A stretch of 64,000 nt of DNA from Cognaticolwellia aestuarii (GTDB lineage Bacteria > Pseudomonadota > Gammaproteobacteria > Enterobacterales > Alteromonadaceae). The translations under genes were made by a program, and so were the position numbers. The notes beneath the pieces are model-generated. The model saw nothing but the letters and a program-made list of their open reading frames with translations, did no database searches and was not told the origin of the DNA. Shown here piece by piece: positions 34,865-43,691 of this stretch (its first letter is position 1; each line of letters begins with the position of its first letter). The stretch is from positions 97,282 to 161,281 of the forward strand of contig NZ_MUZV01000008.1 in the NCBI RefSeq assembly GCF_002000025.1. Reading direction: 5' to 3'.

Positions 34865-35335
34865 ATGAAAAAACTTGTAACTTCAATTGCTTTTTTAACT
34901 TTGTTCGGTTGTGCATCAACAGATTATTCGAAGTTAGCAACTGGAGAAGCCTCTATATCAAATTTTAAAGTGAGTGAAATTCATAATTTAAATGCAGGTC
35001 AGCATACACTCGATTTATCATTTAACTACCAAATAGCTAAATATCACAATCAGCCTGATTTATACAACTGCTCTGTACAGTTTTTAGCTTTGGATGGGAC
35101 ATCATTTTCGGTTTCCTCTGGTCGAGAGTTACCTTGTAACTTCAATAAAGCCGCAGGTGAAATATCTTTGGTATTACCAACCATACTGGATAAAACAACT
35201 TTCGCTTCTAAAGAGCAACTTGCATCACTTAAGTATCCAATAGAGTATTTTTTAGCTATTCATCAGCGAACAGGTAAACATACTAATAGAATCATTGGTA
35301 AAACCCCGGTTCAAGTTAGCGAAATAAAATTATAA
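34865..35335 (+). CDS. Lipoprotein of unknown function
   Basis: This 156-aa protein begins MKKLVTSIAFLTLFGC, a canonical lipobox. The mature part is predicted beta-rich (HTLDLSFNYQIAKYH, EISLVLPTIL) and contains two cysteines (YNCSVQF and LPCNFNK) that may pair. No family is recognised. AAGGAAAATGAA before ATG 34865 is a good ribosome site. Confidence 0.7.
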   Translation: MKKLVTSIAFLTLFGCASTDYSKLATGEASISNFKVSEIHNLNAGQHTLDLSFNYQIAKYHNQPDLYNCSVQFLALDGTSFSVSSGRELPCNFNKAAGEISLVLPTILDKTTFASKEQLASLKYPIEYFLAIHQRTGKHTNRIIGKTPVQVSEIKL

Positions 35336-35527
35336 GGTATCGACACTTTCTGAGTGTCAAGGCCATGTAGACTTCCATTAAACAGTTGATTTAACAGTGG
35401 CTGAAATTTGTTGTTAACTATTGCGCTTGTAACTAATCGCTTATGACTTAGGTGCTGATTGAATCAGCTAGGTTTTATTGCTGATGAGCATAAATGTAAT
35501 TGCTTTATTTCGGGTGAGTCAGAGAGG

Positions 35528-35554
35528 AAAAAAAGATGCTTTTGCATCTTTTTT
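35528..35554. terminator. Bidirectional terminator
   Basis: AAAAAAGATGC and GCATCTTTTTT form an 11-bp stem with a 4-nt loop and A/T tracts on both sides. It serves the converging lipoprotein genes at 34865 (plus) and 35599 (minus). Confidence 0.85.
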
Positions 35555-35598
35555 GTTGTCTATTAGCCTAAGCTTGCCTGCGTAACAGGTAAAAATGC

Positions 35599-35961
35599 TT
35601 AACGGCTTACTGGTGCTGCCATGCTAGATCTTGAAAAATCTTGTATGTAGCGTTTTGCCGCTTCAGCACGTACATCTCTTTGTTGTTGTGTAGAGCATAG
35701 TTTTTGTTTGATGCGAGAGCCTGTGACAGCAAAAAAAGTACATTTATAACCGAGTTTTTTAGCAGCCGCTTTTAATTCTGCTGGCGTAAAATTAGTATTT
35801 TTCGCAAGCTCGTCTAACTGTTTATCCGTTAGCTTTTGGGCTGTACTCGTTTGGTTTTGGTTATTGACTGCCACAGCGCTTTCTTGATTTTTTTCCGCTG
35901 TTGACCCACAACCCGCTAAAGCAGTTAGTGTTAAAAATACGGTAAGAATTGTTACTTTCAT
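35599..35961 (-). CDS. Small lipoprotein of unknown function
   Basis: This 120-aa protein begins MKVTILTVFLTLTALAGC with a lipobox. The mature part is a short disordered linker (STAEKNQESAVAVNNQNQTS) followed by a helical segment (TDKQLDELAKNTNFTPAELKAAAKKLG) and two cysteines (YKCTFF and KLCSTQ). No family is assigned. It is transcribed alone, ending at the terminator at 35528. Confidence 0.7.
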   Translation of the reverse strand: MKVTILTVFLTLTALAGCGSTAEKNQESAVAVNNQNQTSTAQKLTDKQLDELAKNTNFTPAELKAAAKKLGYKCTFFAVTGSRIKQKLCSTQQQRDVRAEAAKRYIQDFSRSSMAAPVSR

Positions 35962-36423
35962 GTGATTTCCTTATATAAGTGAATAATTTTAAGTGGTCAA
36001 ACCTTATACAATTGTTTTATCTATTACAACCAACTTTTTAACTATTTATTAACAATAATATCAATAAATTAACAAAGTGTCTGTTGTAAGTCATCAAACA
36101 CCTAAACGCTATCTGTGGTTGTTTATTAGTCGTTCCAATACAAGCTAATACAAGCGAACTATGAAATTAAATCGTTTAGCTAAAGACGTTAGTGCGCTAA
36201 TCACCTACAAATAAAAACGCTGACGACAAAACTTAAACAGTCTGAAAATAACTTTATTTATCCTAAATTAGAGGCTTACTAAGAGTGGGCCATCAAAACT
36301 CACGAAGTAGGGCTTTATGCTGTTGGCGACAGCTTTGATAGTAACCCTTGATGAATTTATACTGTAGACTCGTTGCTAATAATGTTTTGTGGTTTTTATA
36401 GCGAATAACAGAGCGAGGTTAAT
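35962..36423. other. Intergenic, no gene seen
   Basis: This 462-bp AT-rich stretch lies between divergent genes. I find no frame with convincing composition or a ribosome site, and no hairpin strong enough to call. It presumably holds the promoters for both neighbours. Confidence 0.4.
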
Positions 36424-37083
36424 ATGAAGTTTTTAATTTTTTTGGGTACGGCACGTAACAGCACACCGCCTGCACCAGCACGTTTGGGTGTTCGTGTTGT
36501 TGAGGCGCTGCTTACTTTGTTGAAAAGCCAGTATGAAACGCATGATATTACTTTGATAGATGTTTTAGATTATCCACTTGACGCTGTTTTTAAGCCTCAC
36601 TTTGCTTACGCCAAAAATAAAGCACCTGCTGAGCTGAATAATTTAGCGCAAATAATAGCGAGTGCCGATGGTTATATTATGGTGAGTCCAGAATACAATC
36701 ATGCGATGAGCCCTGCATTGGCTAATCTATTAAATCATTTTGGTAGCTCTTTGTTTTCCTACAAACCAAGTGCAATTGTTACTTATTCTGCAGGGCAATG
36801 GGGCGGTATGCGTGCAGCAGTAGGCATGCGTAGTTATTTGTCAGAACTAGGGTGTTTACCCGTTTCAGCAATGATACATGTGCCAAAAGCGCAAGCAGTA
36901 TTCACTGAGGATGGCACTGTGCAAGTTGGGGTAGATCAAGCGGCTTGGTTTAGCTATTTTGGTCGAACTATCAATCAATTGATGTGGTGGGCACAAGCTG
37001 CGAGAGAGCAACACGCACAAGTGGATCCGCATCAGTTCATTGGTGATTTTAAAACTGATCCCTCAGAGCGAAATACCTCATAA
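36424..37083 (+). CDS. NAD(P)H-dependent FMN reductase family protein
   Basis: This 219-aa flavodoxin-fold protein fits the NADPH-dependent FMN/quinone reductase family. LIFLGTARNSTPPAPARLGVRV binds the FMN phosphate, and MVSPEYNHAMSPALANLLNHF is the diagnostic SPEYN motif. VTYSAGQWGGMRAAVGMRSYL is the second signature. It would reduce FMN, quinones or azo/nitro compounds with NAD(P)H in the cytoplasm. It is monocistronic by spacing. Confidence 0.9.
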   Translation: MKFLIFLGTARNSTPPAPARLGVRVVEALLTLLKSQYETHDITLIDVLDYPLDAVFKPHFAYAKNKAPAELNNLAQIIASADGYIMVSPEYNHAMSPALANLLNHFGSSLFSYKPSAIVTYSAGQWGGMRAAVGMRSYLSELGCLPVSAMIHVPKAQAVFTEDGTVQVGVDQAAWFSYFGRTINQLMWWAQAAREQHAQVDPHQFIGDFKTDPSERNTS

Positions 37084-37184
37084 AATGACGAAGTTGATTA
37101 TTTATCTTTTTTAAACCGGCATGATTTGGTTTCTTACTTACCGGATGTTATATGGTAATCTCTGATTATTTTTCAGAGGTTACC

Positions 37185-37502
37185 ATGAGATTTAGCCATA
37201 AAGATAAAAAAGACGCTCGCGTGTCTAGACAATCTACTTACGCTTTTGATTTTCCCGAAAAGGTTGAGCAAGCTCCAATAGCACCAGGTGTTTTTGTGCT
37301 ATTAAATGAGCACAGTGACGTGCTATATGTCGGCTCTGCACGTGGCGATGATTTGCAGCTTGTCTTAGCTGAACATGTCGGAAATATAACGGCAGAAAAT
37401 GTGGTGTCTTATCGTTGGTTTATTACTGAAAACCAAAAAGTAGCAGCAGCTTTAGCAAAAGATTGGATTGAAAAATATCAACCTCAACATCAATTGTTAT
37501 AA
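37185..37502 (+). CDS. Small GIY-YIG-like domain protein
   Basis: This 105-aa protein contains PGVFVLLNEHSDVLYVGSARG, which aligns with the GIY...YIG strands of the GIY-YIG nuclease superfamily, here degenerate as VFV and YVG. AALAKDWIEKYQPQHQLL resembles the end of the fold. Catalytic Arg and Glu are not obvious, so it may be inactive. AGAGG before ATG 37185 decides the start over ATG 37152. No operon partner is clear. Confidence 0.6.
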   Translation: MRFSHKDKKDARVSRQSTYAFDFPEKVEQAPIAPGVFVLLNEHSDVLYVGSARGDDLQLVLAEHVGNITAENVVSYRWFITENQKVAAALAKDWIEKYQPQHQLL

Positions 37503-37652
37503 CCGTATGGTGATAGCGTAACCGCAGTGACAATGCACCGATTAAAAATTAAACACAATTGCATTTAATTTAACTTAACTCCATGTTACGGCACTTACAT
37601 CGATTTAATAGAATTATTATCAGTTGCTTAAAAATGACTTCAGGGTTTAATC

Positions 37653-38057
37653 ATGTTTTTTACTATCTACAAGCTAATATCTTTGCTATCTGTCGCTTTT
37701 TTAGGCTTTATTGTTTGGATAATATATTTAGCGAATACCGGCCAAAGTAGTGTTTTTTTTAACTTGGTGGCAAGTATTCCTTATGGTGACAAATTAGGTC
37801 ATTTCTGTTTGTTTGGCTTACTGACTTTAGGGTTTAATTTTGTTTTTAAGCTTAAATCATTTAATTTAGTTTTCTTTAACTTAGCGTCATTAAAGGTATA
37901 TGTTGGTTCAAGCGTGGTTTTATTGTTCGCTGTACTTGAAGAGTTAAGTCAATATTTCATACCCAATAGAACACTAGATGCAACAGATTTACTTGCTGAT
38001 GTTGTTGGTATTTTGCTGTTTAACCTGATCACTAAATTTATCAGTAGAAGTGTTTAG
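37653..38057 (+). CDS. VanZ-like membrane protein
   Basis: This 134-aa protein has four membrane segments and VanZ-family signatures: YGDKLGHFCLFGLLTLG, AVLEELSQYFIPNR and LDATDLLADVVGILLF. VanZ homologues affect cell-envelope chemistry or glycopeptide susceptibility in some hosts, but most are uncharacterised. Monocistronic by spacing. Confidence 0.85.
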   Translation: MFFTIYKLISLLSVAFLGFIVWIIYLANTGQSSVFFNLVASIPYGDKLGHFCLFGLLTLGFNFVFKLKSFNLVFFNLASLKVYVGSSVVLLFAVLEELSQYFIPNRTLDATDLLADVVGILLFNLITKFISRSV

Positions 38058-38272
38058 CAGGTCATTTTAGCGTCTGATTCAGTCAAGTTAGCGCTTAATA
38101 ATTTTTAACCATTGTTTTTAAACATTGTGAAATACTCCGCGTAATGAATGAACCATGATGTTGAGACTAACACTTTAATAGGAAAAAGGGGTAGCACCAA
38201 GGCATTGATTAAATGGAATGGTTGCTCGATTGCCGAAATCAATAACGCCAAAGTTGACCCTTTATCGCCTTG

Positions 38273-38448
38273 CCCTGTGGGAGCTAAGCTAGAAAATCAG
38301 TGCAGCACTTGATAAGGTTCCCACAGGGATGTGGGGCATTAGGGTAATGCAGGCGCTATTATCGAGAATAACGATTATCTGCGTGCTGTACCTTGCGCTG
38401 ATTTCCTAGCTTAACGCGGAAACTGCATTTTCAAGTGGTTTGGGTATA
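38273..38448. other. Nested-hairpin intergenic element
   Basis: Several inverted repeats overlap here. CCCTGTGGGA (38273-38282) is inverted at 38319-38328. TAAGCTAGAAAATCAG near 38285 is inverted imperfectly near 38396-38413. GCATT/AATGC closes a small loop at 38337-38350. The right end (38421-38448) is a half copy of the palindrome at 46384-46450. The whole 434-bp gap 38058-38492 lacks a credible gene. It may be a structured RNA or stacked palindromic repeats. Confidence 0.5.
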
Positions 38449-38492
38449 TACGCTCTGCTGCACATTATCTAAAGGACATATAAAACAATATT

Positions 38493-38900
38493 ATGGATAA
38501 GCAGGATAAAAATGTATTGGTTTGGCATATTCTTTACTGGGTAACTTGTATTAATACTCTTGTGGCTATCGGCTTTACATTATTCACAGGCTCTTATCAT
38601 TACCATCATGTAATTTCAGCAACAAAGTTAGCGTTGATTTGTGCCTGTATGCAATTTATAAGCTTTAAATATCACCGACAACTTCTATTTTACCAACGCT
38701 TTGGTGTAATTTCGCTATCGGCTTTTATTTATATGTTATTTATTGATACCGGGATGAATTTACTAAATATGAATTTTAAAAGTATCAGTTTTTATTTATT
38801 GTTGGTATTTGTGATCACGCTACCGCTCGTCTTGATTTCATATTTTGTTAGCTTTAGGCTGCAGCGTTATGGTTATAGAAAAAAACACCTGTATAAGTAA
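38493..38900 (+). CDS. Four-helix membrane protein of unknown function
   Basis: This 135-aa protein has four hydrophobic segments (LVWHILYWVTCINTLVAIGF, ISATKLALICACMQF, FGVISLSAFIYMLF, FYLLLVFVITLPLVLISYF) and a basic tail YGYRKKHLYK, which places the C-terminus in the cytoplasm. No family is recognised. TAAAGGACAT lies about 15 bp upstream as a possible ribosome site. Confidence 0.65.
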   Translation: MDKQDKNVLVWHILYWVTCINTLVAIGFTLFTGSYHYHHVISATKLALICACMQFISFKYHRQLLFYQRFGVISLSAFIYMLFIDTGMNLLNMNFKSISFYLLLVFVITLPLVLISYFVSFRLQRYGYRKKHLYK

Positions 38901-39023
38901 TATAATTGTTAGCAGAGTTAACAAGTTTAATAATCGTTAATATATATACTACAAATACAGCATGCATGATATTAGACATTATTGATAAATACGATGGAAA
39001 ACAAAAACAGGAGCTTAGTTACG

Positions 39024-39443
39024 ATGTTTGAATTACTTTATACCAGTGTTGTGCCAGCAGGCTTTTCAGAGCAAGAGTTAGTTGATTTACTGGAAAAATC
39101 ACGTTCAAAAAACAAACAACACGGTATCACAGGGATGTTAATTTATCACAACCGAGAAATTATGCAGATTTTAGAGGGCAATCGTGGTGAGGTTGAAGCT
39201 TTATTTCAAACTATATTCGAAGATGATCGCCATAAAAGTGTCGATGTTTTTTATCAGGGCGAAATTGAACATAGATCGTTCACTGATTGGTCAATGGCAT
39301 TTAAGTTACTCGATGATAAATTGATCAGTGCCATTACCTCAGGGTATGAAGGCCATGATAAAAATATATCACCCATTCACATGATTAAAAATAGCCCCAA
39401 TCGCGGTATGAAAACCTTTATTGACTTACGTGACAATTTTTAA
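39024..39443 (+). CDS. BLUF-domain blue-light sensor
   Basis: This 139-aa protein is a stand-alone BLUF domain that binds FAD and senses blue light. All key residues are present at AppA spacing when numbered from ATG 39024: Tyr6 (LLYTS), Asn30 (SKNKQHGITG), Gln48 (IMQILEG), Trp89 and Met91 (FTDWSMAF). Y-to-N is 24, N-to-Q 18 and Y-to-W 83 residues, as in AppA. There is no output domain, only a short C-terminal tail, so it must act through a partner. An AGGAG ten bases upstream favours this start over ATG 38994. Confidence 0.92.
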   Translation: MFELLYTSVVPAGFSEQELVDLLEKSRSKNKQHGITGMLIYHNREIMQILEGNRGEVEALFQTIFEDDRHKSVDVFYQGEIEHRSFTDWSMAFKLLDDKLISAITSGYEGHDKNISPIHMIKNSPNRGMKTFIDLRDNF

Positions 39444-39666
39444 GCGATATCAGCGCACAAAAACTGTTTTATCGGCCGAGCTGAACCGGTAAGTTTTTGG
39501 TGAAATAAGTGGATTTAACGTATGTTTTTTAAGCATATTTCTTTAATTTTAGCTAACGTTGCTATTTGTTACATAATTTAAGCAGATAATAGCGGTTAAC
39601 AGTAGCATTCTTCCTCACTTTAGATTAAATTTGCCGCCTTAAATTTACAGTTAACCAGAGCGCCTT

Positions 39667-39897
39667 ATGTTAGAAAACACTCTCCCACAACTCGAACAAC
39701 TGATCGAAGACATTATTGAAAAAAACAATCAACTAAAAAGCAAAATAGTCGAGCTAGAACAAGAAAAGTCTACGCTTGCTGACGAAAATGAAATGTTACA
39801 GCTTGAAATACTTGAAGGTGAAGAAAAACGTAATCAAACCAATGAAACTTTAACTAACCTGCTAGGTAAATTACAAAGTGCAGATGAGGTAAATTAA
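39667..39897 (+). CDS. TIGR02449-family coiled-coil protein (ZapB-like)
   Basis: This 76-aa protein is almost entirely a coiled coil (LEQLIEDIIEKNNQLKSKIVELEQEK and on). It matches the small TIGR02449 proteins encoded directly before zapA in gammaproteobacteria. By analogy with ZapB it may bundle or regulate the FtsZ ring. Its stop codon overlaps the ATG of zapA by one base, so translation is coupled. Confidence 0.85.
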   Translation: MLENTLPQLEQLIEDIIEKNNQLKSKIVELEQEKSTLADENEMLQLEILEGEEKRNQTNETLTNLLGKLQSADEVN

Positions 39898-40178
39898 TGC
39901 TCGCTGAAGACTCTAAAAGCATCAGCATTCAAATTATGGGTAAACAACACCAGTTTACCTGTTCAAGTGAAGATGAAGAGGATTTAAAGCAAGCAGCAAA
40001 CAAACTCGCTGCTATGTGTGACGATATAAAAAAAAATACCGGTGTTGTGAGTAGCGAACGTGCTTTACTCGTTGCGTCAATTAATTTAAGTTATTCATTA
40101 TTAATGGCAAACAACAAAATAGAGCGTTATCAACATAAGCAAGATACGTTGATCTCGACATTAAAAAACGCTCTATAA
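39897..40178 (+). CDS. zapA: Cell division protein ZapA
   Basis: This 93-aa protein has the ZapA pattern: SISIQIMGKQHQFTCSSEDEEDLKQAANKLAAMC forms the globular head, and SSERALLVASINLSYSLLMANNKIE the long helix. ZapA crosslinks FtsZ filaments at midcell. It follows the TIGR02449 gene with a one-base overlap and precedes minC by 84 bp. The usual downstream 6S RNA is not in that short gap. Confidence 0.92.
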   Translation: MLAEDSKSISIQIMGKQHQFTCSSEDEEDLKQAANKLAAMCDDIKKNTGVVSSERALLVASINLSYSLLMANNKIERYQHKQDTLISTLKNAL

Positions 40179-40195
40179 ATATAGTACTTTTTAGT

Positions 40196-40223
40196 ATTGC
40201 CAGTCGTATTTATTACTGGCAAT
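40196..40223 (+). terminator. Hairpin between zapA and minC
   Basis: ATTGCCAGT and ACTGGCAAT form a perfect 9-bp stem with a 10-nt loop. No T-run follows, so it may attenuate rather than stop transcription into minC. Confidence 0.45.
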
Positions 40224-40261
40224 ATTGATATAGAATTGTTTTATTTAGGAAAAACTTTATT

Positions 40262-40996
40262 ATGGCTGATGCCAGTATTGAATTTAAAGGTACAAGTTTC
40301 ACCCTATCTGTAATACATTTGAAAACCTCCGTTTTAGCTGATATTCGCGCTGATTTAGTAAAAAAAGTAGCGCAAGCGCCTGATTTCTTCTATCTCGTTC
40401 CTGTAGTCGTTAATATCGAGAAAATCGCTTTAGATCTTGACTATCAAGCAATAAAAACATTACTTACCGAATTTAACTTTACTTTTGTTGGTTTTACCGG
40501 CTCAATTTCTAAAGAGCAACGTAACTTGGTTCGTGAACTTGGTTTTTCATTTGTGAATACGGCAAAAGCAAAAGTTGTTGAAAAAACGGCTGCCGCAGCG
40601 CCTGCAACAGTGGAACAGCCACCTGAAGAACAAGTTGAAAACACAGTTACTCCTGTAGCTTCACAACTATATACCGATAAAATACACCGCGGTCAGATAC
40701 GCTCAGGCCAACAAGTGTATGCTAAAGAACAAAATTTGGTGATTATTGGTTCAGTATCTGCTGGAGCAGAAGTTATTGCCGATGGTAACATTCATGTATA
40801 TGGTGCACTACGTGGGCGTGCAATAGCCGGCGCAAAAGGGCATCATAAGGCACAAATATATTGTCAAAGCCTTGAGGCGGAATTAGTGTCTATCAATGGT
40901 AATTATTGGTTGAGTGAATCAATGGAAAAAGATTGGGGTTCACCCGCCTATATACAACTAACAGACAGCGAACTTACGTCGTCAAAACTTATTTAA
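40262..40996 (+). CDS. minC: Septum site-determining protein MinC
   Basis: This 244-aa protein has the two MinC domains: an N-terminal FtsZ-inhibiting domain (IEFKGTSFTLSVIHLKT) and a C-terminal beta-helix domain. The latter includes IHRGQIRSGQQVYAKEQNLVI, VIADGNIHVYGALRGRAIAG and YCQSLEAELVSINGNYWL. The linker is Ala/Pro/Val-rich. It blocks FtsZ assembly away from midcell together with MinD. minD follows 28 bp downstream. Confidence 0.96.
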   Translation: MADASIEFKGTSFTLSVIHLKTSVLADIRADLVKKVAQAPDFFYLVPVVVNIEKIALDLDYQAIKTLLTEFNFTFVGFTGSISKEQRNLVRELGFSFVNTAKAKVVEKTAAAAPATVEQPPEEQVENTVTPVASQLYTDKIHRGQIRSGQQVYAKEQNLVIIGSVSAGAEVIADGNIHVYGALRGRAIAGAKGHHKAQIYCQSLEAELVSINGNYWLSESMEKDWGSPAYIQLTDSELTSSKLI

Positions 40997-41024
40997 TACT
41001 TAACTTATAAAGGATATTCGGTCT

Positions 41025-41834
41025 ATGGCACGGATAATAGTTGTTACATCTGGCAAGGGTGGTGTTGGTAAAACCACATCAAGTGCTGCCATTGGTCTTG
41101 GTTTAGCATTAAAAGGCCATAAAGTGGTCTTAATTGATTTTGATATAGGTTTACGAAACCTAGACTTAATTATGGGCTGTGAGCGCCGTGTTGTTTATGA
41201 TTTTGTTAATGTTATAAATGGAGAGGCAACGTTAAATCAAGCGTTAATTAAAGATAAGCGTGTTAGCAGTTTGTCGATATTACCTGCATCTCAAACACGT
41301 GATAAAGATGCATTAAATAAAGAAAATGTTGGCAAGGTATTAGAAGAGCTTGGTAAAACCTATGATTATATCATCTGCGACTCTCCTGCGGGTATTGAAG
41401 CTGGTGCCATGATGGCATTGTATTATGCAGATGAAGCGATAGTGACAACTAACCCTGAGGTATCGTCAGTTCGAGATTCAGATCGTATTTTAGGTATGTT
41501 AGCAAGTCGTTCACGAAGAGCTGAACAGGGCTTAGAGCCTATCAAAGAACATTTGCTATTAACTCGCTATTCACCTAAGCGCGTAGAAGAGGGCGAAATG
41601 CTCAGTGTTGAGGATGTTAAAGATATTCTTTCTATTCCGCTATTAGGTGTCATCCCAGAATCACAAGCGGTGCTTAAAGCATCAAATGCCGGTGAGCCAG
41701 TCATTTTAGATACTGAAAGTGATGCTGGTAAAGCGTATCAAGATGTTGTTGATCGCTTGTTAGGTGACACTGTTGAATTTAGGTTTTTAACTGCCGAGAA
41801 AAAAGGCATTTTCAGTCGTATGTTTGGAGGATAA
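41025..41834 (+). CDS. minD: Septum site-determining ATPase MinD
   Basis: This 269-aa ParA/MinD ATPase opens ARIIVVTSGKGGVGKTTSSAA with the deviant Walker A. IDFDIGLRNLDLIMGCERR is the MinD-specific segment, and KGIFSRMFGG is the C-terminal amphipathic membrane-targeting helix. It recruits MinC to the pole and is driven off the membrane by MinE. It is one of the clearest calls in the window. Confidence 0.97.
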   Translation: MARIIVVTSGKGGVGKTTSSAAIGLGLALKGHKVVLIDFDIGLRNLDLIMGCERRVVYDFVNVINGEATLNQALIKDKRVSSLSILPASQTRDKDALNKENVGKVLEELGKTYDYIICDSPAGIEAGAMMALYYADEAIVTTNPEVSSVRDSDRILGMLASRSRRAEQGLEPIKEHLLLTRYSPKRVEEGEMLSVEDVKDILSIPLLGVIPESQAVLKASNAGEPVILDTESDAGKAYQDVVDRLLGDTVEFRFLTAEKKGIFSRMFGG

Positions 41835-41835
41835 C

Positions 41836-42117
41836 ATGGCACTATTGGATTATTTTTTACGTAAAAAAGAAAAGCAAGTAACTACGGCCTCTAAGGCAAA
41901 AGAGCGCTTACAAATTATTGTGGCTCATGAGCGTAATAATAGAAATAAACAGCCAGATTATTTACCGCAATTGACCGAAGATATTTTAGTGGTACTACGT
42001 AAGTATATTCATGTTTCTGATGAAAGCTTTTCGATAAACCTAGATAATAAAGATGGCGATTTAAACGTATTAGAGCTAAATATTGAATTGCATGATGAGC
42101 CTACTTCGACTGACTAA
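41836..42117 (+). CDS. minE: Cell division topological specificity factor MinE
   Basis: This 93-aa protein starts MALLDYFLRKKEKQVTTASKAKERLQIIVAHER, the canonical MinE N-terminus with its MinD-binding helix. The dimerisation domain includes PQLTEDILVVLRKYIHV. I choose ATG 41836 with GGAGG-like spacing after minD; the ATG at 41824 would add four residues. It completes the minCDE operon, and a terminator follows. Confidence 0.96.
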   Translation: MALLDYFLRKKEKQVTTASKAKERLQIIVAHERNNRNKQPDYLPQLTEDILVVLRKYIHVSDESFSINLDNKDGDLNVLELNIELHDEPTSTD

Positions 42118-42130
42118 ATCTTTATATTGA

Positions 42131-42158
42131 AAATAGCGTCGTGATAGACGCTATTTTT
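42131..42158. terminator. Terminator after minE
   Basis: AAATAGCGTC and GACGCTATTT form a perfect 10-bp stem, followed by further T residues. It also serves the converging gene ending at 42170. Confidence 0.88.
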
Positions 42159-42169
42159 ATTTAATGTGC

Positions 42170-42568
42170 TCAAAAGTGCGAAGGGCGACTATCTTGCATC
42201 AATATATCTAGTTTAGCTTGTGCTTTTTTCGGCTGTTGTAAGTCAGTTATTTCAACCATTTCACAGCCATCTCTGACCATTTCGCTGATCAAACTCGGAT
42301 AATGACGACAATCCTCAGGTCGATCTAAATAAATACTACAGGTATATTTATCTGCTTCATTAGGGCTTTTTTTCGCTGCAATATTGAGAAAAGGACAACG
42401 ATTAAGCTTAATGCCAGACTGAGGGTCAAACCAAATTTCATTATGTTTAACGTATTCGAAAATATCAGGGTTAAATATTTCCCAAAGATTAATTTCATCT
42501 TGCGTCGCCGAAAGGTCACCATCACCATATTTGATGCAGCATTTTCCACATTGATTACAATCTTTCAT
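42170..42568 (-). CDS. YkgJ-family cysteine-cluster protein
   Basis: This 132-aa protein starts MKDCNQCGKCCIKYGDGDL, the diagnostic C-x2-C-x2-CC cluster of YkgJ/UPF0153 proteins. Further cysteines in NRCPFL, YTCSIY and EDCRHYPSL complete an eight-cysteine pattern that binds a Zn or Fe-S centre. Function is uncharacterised. It converges on minE across the terminator. Confidence 0.88.
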   Translation of the reverse strand: MKDCNQCGKCCIKYGDGDLSATQDEINLWEIFNPDIFEYVKHNEIWFDPQSGIKLNRCPFLNIAAKKSPNEADKYTCSIYLDRPEDCRHYPSLISEMVRDGCEMVEITDLQQPKKAQAKLDILMQDSRPSHF

Positions 42569-42678
42569 GCTTGCCTTATGTTGATAAAGTTATCGCTATA
42601 CTCACATACGCTCGGGGCTAAAAGCAAGCTAGAGAATAAGCTATCTCTAGCCTATCTATCGAAGTTGGGATTATTTTA

Positions 42679-43569
42679 TCAAAGGTATTGCTTAAAGAAG
42701 GCGACCACACTGGTTTCTGCTTTAGTTTTATCAAATTGCCAAAGTCGGGTATGAGCGCCACCTTGCGCTTGCCAAAATTGTTTTGGCTGCTTTGCCGCGG
42801 CAAATAAACGCTCGCCATGATGAAAACCAACCGTGGTATCAGCAGTACCGTGCATAAGATAAATAGGTCGCGGCGATATGTCAGCAATATAGTTTTCTGG
42901 ATGAGTTTCGTCGGTATTTAAATCACCGCGCCATTGAAACAATAACTCAACTAATGGCATTAATGGATATCGAGGTAGGCCATATATCATGGCGGCTTGT
43001 TCGGCAAGTACGTCCATTGAATTGGCGTAGCCCCCACTAAAAACACCAACCTTTATGCGAGGGTCTTTAGCCATGACTATCATGCTTGTTGCTGCGCCCA
43101 TTGAAAACCCCATAACACCAATCGAGTCGAAACCTTTTACCGATGTTAAATAGTCGAGTGCGACAATAACATCTTTCTGTTCGTGATAGCCCATGGTCGA
43201 CAAAATATTGGGGTTTTGACGAGGATGACGTAAATCGATGGCTAAAACGCTGTAGCCGGCATCAATAAGGCTTTTTGCATAGCGCATGCCCTCATGACGA
43301 CTAGCTGTTCTGCCGTGCACTAATAGTATTACCTGCTTAGCATTGTCAACAGGCATAAACCAGGCAGGAATAGTGAAACCGTCAATGGTTTTAAAGCTGA
43401 CGTCTTCAAAGGGAATGTCTTGTGTACTTGGATCGCCGCAAAATACAAAGTGTTCAACACTGCACTCGGTAAGTCCTAAGTGTAATATTTTCGAGGAAAA
43501 GAACCACGCACTGCCAACATAGGCAAGGGTGGTGAGCACAATGATTGATATTATTATTTTTTTGATCAT
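42679..43569 (-). CDS. Membrane-anchored alpha/beta-hydrolase
   Basis: This 296-aa protein begins with a hydrophobic N-terminus (MIKKIIISIIVLTTLAYVGS) that serves as signal or membrane anchor. The hydrolase core shows VILLVHGRTASRHEGM, GVMGFSMGAATSMIVM (nucleophile Ser) and LMHGTADTTV (acid), with GGAHTRLW carrying the His. It fits the BAAT/dienelactone-hydrolase-like prolyl-oligopeptidase group. The longer frame to 43689 lacks signal sense, so ATG 43569 is preferred. It sits next to a crotonase gene; the substrate is unknown. Confidence 0.83.
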   Translation of the reverse strand: MIKKIIISIIVLTTLAYVGSAWFFSSKILHLGLTECSVEHFVFCGDPSTQDIPFEDVSFKTIDGFTIPAWFMPVDNAKQVILLVHGRTASRHEGMRYAKSLIDAGYSVLAIDLRHPRQNPNILSTMGYHEQKDVIVALDYLTSVKGFDSIGVMGFSMGAATSMIVMAKDPRIKVGVFSGGYANSMDVLAEQAAMIYGLPRYPLMPLVELLFQWRGDLNTDETHPENYIADISPRPIYLMHGTADTTVGFHHGERLFAAAKQPKQFWQAQGGAHTRLWQFDKTKAETSVVAFFKQYL

Positions 43570-43691
43570 TATGAGACCTTTTAGGTGACAAAAAGCGAGT
43601 GTAGCGCACTGTTTTTTGGATATTTTATTTTGCGCTACACTCGTATAGTAATTGCCGTTAGCCCATGTATGGCTGCGGCAATAAAACACCG

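Noticed and set aside
34773-34868. 31-codon frame ending over the start of the lipoprotein gene at 34865
   Set aside because: Weak ribosome site, no hydrophobic or domain pattern, and no support beyond the ATGA overlap.
40179-40261. Possible 6S RNA (ssrS) after zapA
   Set aside because: The gap before minC is only about 83 bp, too short for 6S RNA, and holds just a simple hairpin.
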